Shown piece by piece: positions 61,576-64,000 of a DNA stretch of 64,000 nt. The position numbers and the translations under genes are program-made. Location: NCBI GenBank assembly GCA_050998805.1, contig JBPCPV010000016.1, positions 32,456-96,455 of the forward strand, written 5' to 3'. The DNA comes from JAICKM01 sp050998805 (GTDB lineage: Bacteria; Chloroflexota; Chloroflexia; QHBQ01; JAICKM01). Under the pieces are notes generated by a model. That model worked only from the letters and a program-made list of their open reading frames with translations. It was not told the DNA's origin and did no database searches. The first letter of the stretch is position 1; every line of letters begins with the position of its first letter.

Positions 61576-62016
61576 TCATGCCTCGCGTTCGAGTATCCGC
61601 AGCAGCGCCTCCAGGCCCAGCAGGTAGCTGTCCGACCCCAGGCCCACAACCTGCCCCCGGCAGACCGCCGCCACGACCGACCTGTGCCGGAACGCCTCGC
61701 GCGCCTGCACATTCGACAAATGCACCTCGACCGCAGGCACGCCCATCCCCGCCAGAGCATCTCGGAGCGCATAGCTGTAATGCGCCAGCGCCCCCGGATT
61801 GATCAGAATCCCGTCTGCCCAGCCCTGCTCCTGCTGGATCGTGTCTATCAGCACACCTTCGTGGTTCGACTGTAGGACCAGTAGTGTCGCGCGCCCCTCC
61901 GCAGCCCCCTCCAGCATCTCATTGATCTCATCCAGAGTAATCCGCCCGTATATCTCCGGCTGCCTGCTCCCCAACATATTTAGGTTCGGCCCATGCAGGA
62001 CCAGTATTTTGTGCAT
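61576..62016 (-). CDS. aroQ: Type II 3-dehydroquinate dehydratase
   Basis: A 146-residue enzyme of the shikimate pathway. It begins KILVLHGPNLNMLGSRQPEIYG with the active-site Asn and Tyr. LQSNHEGVLIDTI and NPGALAHYSYALRDAL are conserved, and VEVHLSNVQAREAFRHRSV holds the catalytic His. ATG 62016 has GGAGG seven bases upstream. It overlaps the aroB stop region, completing an aroK-aroB-aroQ operon. Confidence 0.95.
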   Translation of the reverse strand: MHKILVLHGPNLNMLGSRQPEIYGRITLDEINEMLEGAAEGRATLLVLQSNHEGVLIDTIQQEQGWADGILINPGALAHYSYALRDALAGMGVPAVEVHLSNVQAREAFRHRSVVAAVCRGQVVGLGSDSYLLGLEALLRILEREA

Positions 62017-62030
62017 CTGTCTACCTCCGG

Positions 62031-63146
62031 TCACGGGTCTCCACGAGTCTCATCGAGGGCGGCGAGTACCTCTCCCTCCGGCACATCCGCCTCCACACGC
62101 ACATCGCCGACGGTGCGGGCCAGAACGAAGCGCAGCCCGCCTCCCCGCCGCTTCTTGTCGGTCGCCATCGCCGCCAGGACATCCGCCGCGCTGGTCTCCA
62201 GCGGGAGGCCCGCGCCCCAGCGGACGGGCAGGCCATATGTGAGCAGCAGTCGCTCGGTCTGCTCCGTGAGCGACATGGGCGCAAGCCCCAACCGCTCCGC
62301 GAGGTGCGCGGCTACGGCCATGCCCTCGGCGACCGCGAAGCCGTGCTTCAGCGTGTACCCGCTCAACAGCTCGAAGGCGTGGCCGAAGGTATGGCCGAGG
62401 TTGAGCAGTGCGCGCTCGCCCTGCTCGAACGGATCAGCCTCTACCAGCCGTCGTTTCACCTCGATGGAGAACACCAACATCTCCTCGGAGGGCGGCGCGC
62501 CCCTCTCCAATAGCTCCATCAGCCGCCCGCCCGCTGCCGGGTCACGGGGGATGCCGATGATCGCCGCCTTGACGACCTCGGCCATCCCGTTCGCTATCTC
62601 GTTGGGAGGCAGGGTTCTCAACATGGAGAGATCCGCGAACACCGCGGCTGGCTGCTTGAAGACGCCGACCATGTTCTTGCCGAGCGGGTGGTCAATCGCG
62701 ACCTTCCCGCCCACGCTCGCATCGGCCATCGCCAGCAGCGTAGTCGGTGCCTGCACGAGCGCGATGCCCCGCATATAGAGGGCCGCCGCCAGCCCCGCGG
62801 TGTCTCCAACCACTCCGCCACCGAGCGCAAGCACCCAGCCGTTTCTGTCCAATCCATGTTCCGCGAACCCCCGAATGAAAAGGTCGAGCGAGCGCCAGTC
62901 CTTATGCGCCTCGCCCGGCTGCATGGCTACCAGCCCCGCCCTGTAGCCGCTCTCCTCCAGCGCCTGCCGCACACGATCCCCGTGCAGCCGCGCCACATTC
63001 TCATCGGTCGCGATCACCACGCGCTTCCCCAAACCCGGTGCTGCACCCGCCCCAGCCAACTCAGCCCCTACAGTATCCAACAGCCCCTCGCCGAGAGTAA
63101 CTTGATATGTCCCTCCTGGCCCCCTCACCTCAATGACTCTGGGCAT
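62031..63146 (-). CDS. aroB: 3-dehydroquinate synthase
   Basis: A 371-residue NAD- and Zn-dependent enzyme. ALGGGVVGDTAGLAAALYMR and QAPTTLLAMADASVGGKVAI are the nucleotide and substrate loops. GMAEVVKAAIIG, LLNLGHTFGHAFE and LKHGFAVAEGMAVAA carry Zn ligands. ATG 63146 is used because GGGGG lies six bases ahead; ATG 63152 is possible. It overlaps the aroK end by 17 bases. The long upstream open frame is the aroK shadow. Confidence 0.95.
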   Translation of the reverse strand: MPRVIEVRGPGGTYQVTLGEGLLDTVGAELAGAGAAPGLGKRVVIATDENVARLHGDRVRQALEESGYRAGLVAMQPGEAHKDWRSLDLFIRGFAEHGLDRNGWVLALGGGVVGDTAGLAAALYMRGIALVQAPTTLLAMADASVGGKVAIDHPLGKNMVGVFKQPAAVFADLSMLRTLPPNEIANGMAEVVKAAIIGIPRDPAAGGRLMELLERGAPPSEEMLVFSIEVKRRLVEADPFEQGERALLNLGHTFGHAFELLSGYTLKHGFAVAEGMAVAAHLAERLGLAPMSLTEQTERLLLTYGLPVRWGAGLPLETSAADVLAAMATDKKRRGGGLRFVLARTVGDVRVEADVPEGEVLAALDETRGDP

Positions 63147-63681
63147 AGCCATCCCCCACTTCACTCCGGTAGAGACGCAGTACACGATCCGCAACACTAT
63201 CAACGTCAAGCCCGGTCGTGTCCACCCGCAACCGTATCGCCTCATAAGCCGGTGCGCGCGCGGCCAGCAGCCGGCGAATCGCCCCTTCCGCGTCGCCGTC
63301 CAGCAGTGGGCGTGTGGTTGTCCCCGCCGCGCGCAACCTCTCAAGCAACACGCCGGGTTCGGCCGTCAGGCAGACCAGCACGCCGCGCGCCTCCAGCTCC
63401 GTTCGGTTCGCGGGGTCCACAGCCGTCCCGCCGCCGGTCGCCACCACCAGCCCTGTCCCAGGCGTCAGTCCCCGGCACAGCTCGGCCTCAGCCGCTCGGA
63501 ACGCCGCCTCGCCCTCCTCGGCGAAAATCCTAGCGACAGGGCGACCAAACCGCTGCTCCAACTCGGCATCGAAGTCCACAAGCTCCCACCCCAGCCGTTC
63601 GGCGAGCGCCCGCCCCACGCTGCTCTTTCCCGTACCCATAAAGCCGGTCAGTATGAGATTGTCGAAGCCCCAGCCCTCCAC
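63130..63681 (-). CDS. aroK: Shikimate kinase
   Basis: A 183-residue kinase. Walker A is LTGFMGTGKSSVGRAL, the shikimate-binding Asp is in VDFDAELEQRFG, and GGGTAVDPANR is the second substrate loop. LID Arg residues occur in GTTTRPLLDG. GTG 63681 follows a GGGGGAGGGGG tract. TATAAT at 63705-63700 (minus strand) sits only about 19 bp upstream with no -35, so the leader would be very short. First gene of the aro operon. Confidence 0.95.
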   Translation of the reverse strand: MEGWGFDNLILTGFMGTGKSSVGRALAERLGWELVDFDAELEQRFGRPVARIFAEEGEAAFRAAEAELCRGLTPGTGLVVATGGGTAVDPANRTELEARGVLVCLTAEPGVLLERLRAAGTTTRPLLDGDAEGAIRRLLAARAPAYEAIRLRVDTTGLDVDSVADRVLRLYRSEVGDGYAQSH

Positions 63682-63720
63682 GCGCGATCCCCCTCCCCCA
63701 TTATACCGTATAGTGCCGCG

Positions 63721-63746
63721 TCCACGGGCGGAGCCGGGTCTTACAG
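63721..63746 (+). repeat. 26-bp dispersed repeat, copy 2
   Basis: Matches 31542-31567 at 24 of 26 positions; lies directly upstream of the aroK -10 hexamer. Confidence 0.7.
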
Positions 63747-63760
63747 AGATAGGCGGGCCG

Positions 63761-63789
63761 TTGCATTCCGACGGCGTTCGTGGTATTCT
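63761..63789 (+). promoter_or_regulatory. Promoter of the right-edge gene
   Basis: TTGCAT 63761-63766, 17-bp spacer, TATTCT 63784-63789 with TGG (extended -10). Confidence 0.55.
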
Positions 63790-63811
63790 GAGAGCGTGTT
63801 GAAAAAGAGGT

Positions 63812-63842
63812 CTCTGTAGGTGCCGGTTTCAAACCGGCACCT
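63812..63842 (+). repeat. Palindromic dispersed repeat, copy 2
   Basis: TAGGTGCCGGTTT and AAACCGGCACCTA form a perfect 13-bp inverted repeat around one base. The first 27 nt match 34594-34620 but for one base. It sits in the leader of the right-edge gene. Confidence 0.8.
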
Positions 63843-63865
63843 AGCGGCCAATAAGCAGGAGCCGG

Positions 63866-64000
63866 ATGATGACACGCAGGACGAAAGACGAGGCCGCGAC
63901 AACCGCCGAGGTGCGCCGAGTGCCGCCGATCAACGCCCGCGAGCGCATCCCCCAGGCCGCCATTGACGACCTCGTTGAGCAGATCGCCTCCCAGTTCAAC
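63866..64000 (+). CDS. N-terminus of a probable nucleotidyltransferase (partial)
   Basis: 45 codons reach the window edge. RIPQAAIDDLVEQIASQFN is the helix that usually precedes the GSxxxG active-site loop of MNT-type nucleotidyltransferases, which is outside the window, so the identity is an inference. AGGAGC at 63857-63862 fits ATG 63869 or 63866. The palindromic repeat lies between promoter and gene. Confidence 0.45.
   Translation, partial: MMTRRTKDEAATTAEVRRVPPINARERIPQAAIDDLVEQIASQFN

Overview
The window is GC-rich, densely coded bacterial chromosome with short spacers, many overlapping start/stop codons and strong Shine-Dalgarno sites. The gene content points to an environmental or uncultivated member of the Chloroflexota. 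The signs are an FhaA/FhaB-like FHA pair next to a VanW-domain protein, SH3b proteins with Pro/Thr stalks, a three-gene proton-translocating transhydrogenase, a GH63-type glucosidase, and intergenic arrays of 7-bp repeats. This placement is an inference from gene content; no rRNA or tRNA gene is visible to test it.

Layout. 1-4742 (+): end of a zinc-ribbon protein, an AI-2E-type permease, a membrane glycosyltransferase-like protein, a 53-aa basic protein, and a STAS / anti-sigma kinase / STAS partner-switching cassette. 4739-8654 (-): one tight operon def-moaD-moaE-moaA-fmt-SH3b, with molybdopterin genes lying between the two formyl-methionine genes. 8789-16721: small membrane protein, Zn-finger/SH3b protein, dienelactone hydrolase, a DUF433 remnant, an ABC-2 exporter, PRC-barrel and M20 peptidase. 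16722-17470 is a repeat-rich spacer. 17471-21865 encodes a 1464-aa protein that appears to join a Ser/Thr kinase, a bactofilin-like beta-helix, two membrane helices and a long coiled coil.

21867-29323: GNAT, metallo-hydrolase and ABC exporter (-), then pntAA-pntAB-pntB followed by a solitary adenine methyltransferase (+), then NUDIX (-). 29323-32977 (-): FHA, FHA, VanW and NUDIX in one transcriptional order, plausible readers of the kinase. 33096-38795: M29 aminopeptidase, small Cys-rich and small charged proteins, a DinB/TPR protein, the ComM-like ATPase and a membrane protein. 39369-42804: secreted stalked protein, terminator, then an orphan LuxR-type response regulator whose phospho-acceptor Asp is Asn.

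43603-55048 (+): recN, then an envelope-polysaccharide group (GT39-like, Wzy/O-antigen-ligase-like with TPR, WecA-like) interrupted by a small gene plus a frameshifted nucleotidyltransferase, then the GH63-type glucosidase. 55049-55671 is a second repeat-rich spacer carrying another copy of the element at 16869-17436. 55672-63681 (-): lipoprotein, stalked surface protein, pnp with an RG-rich tail, rpsO, and aroK-aroB-aroQ. The window closes with the start of a probable nucleotidyltransferase gene (+).

The most unusual material is (i) the kinase/beta-helix/coiled-coil fusion, (ii) a two-copy composite noncoding element of about 560 bp with a core of about 200 bp bounded by 9-bp inverted repeats, (iii) contiguous, in-register 7-bp repeat arrays whose sequence changes along the array, and (iv) the D-to-N response regulator with a consensus promoter and a leader of about 250 nt.
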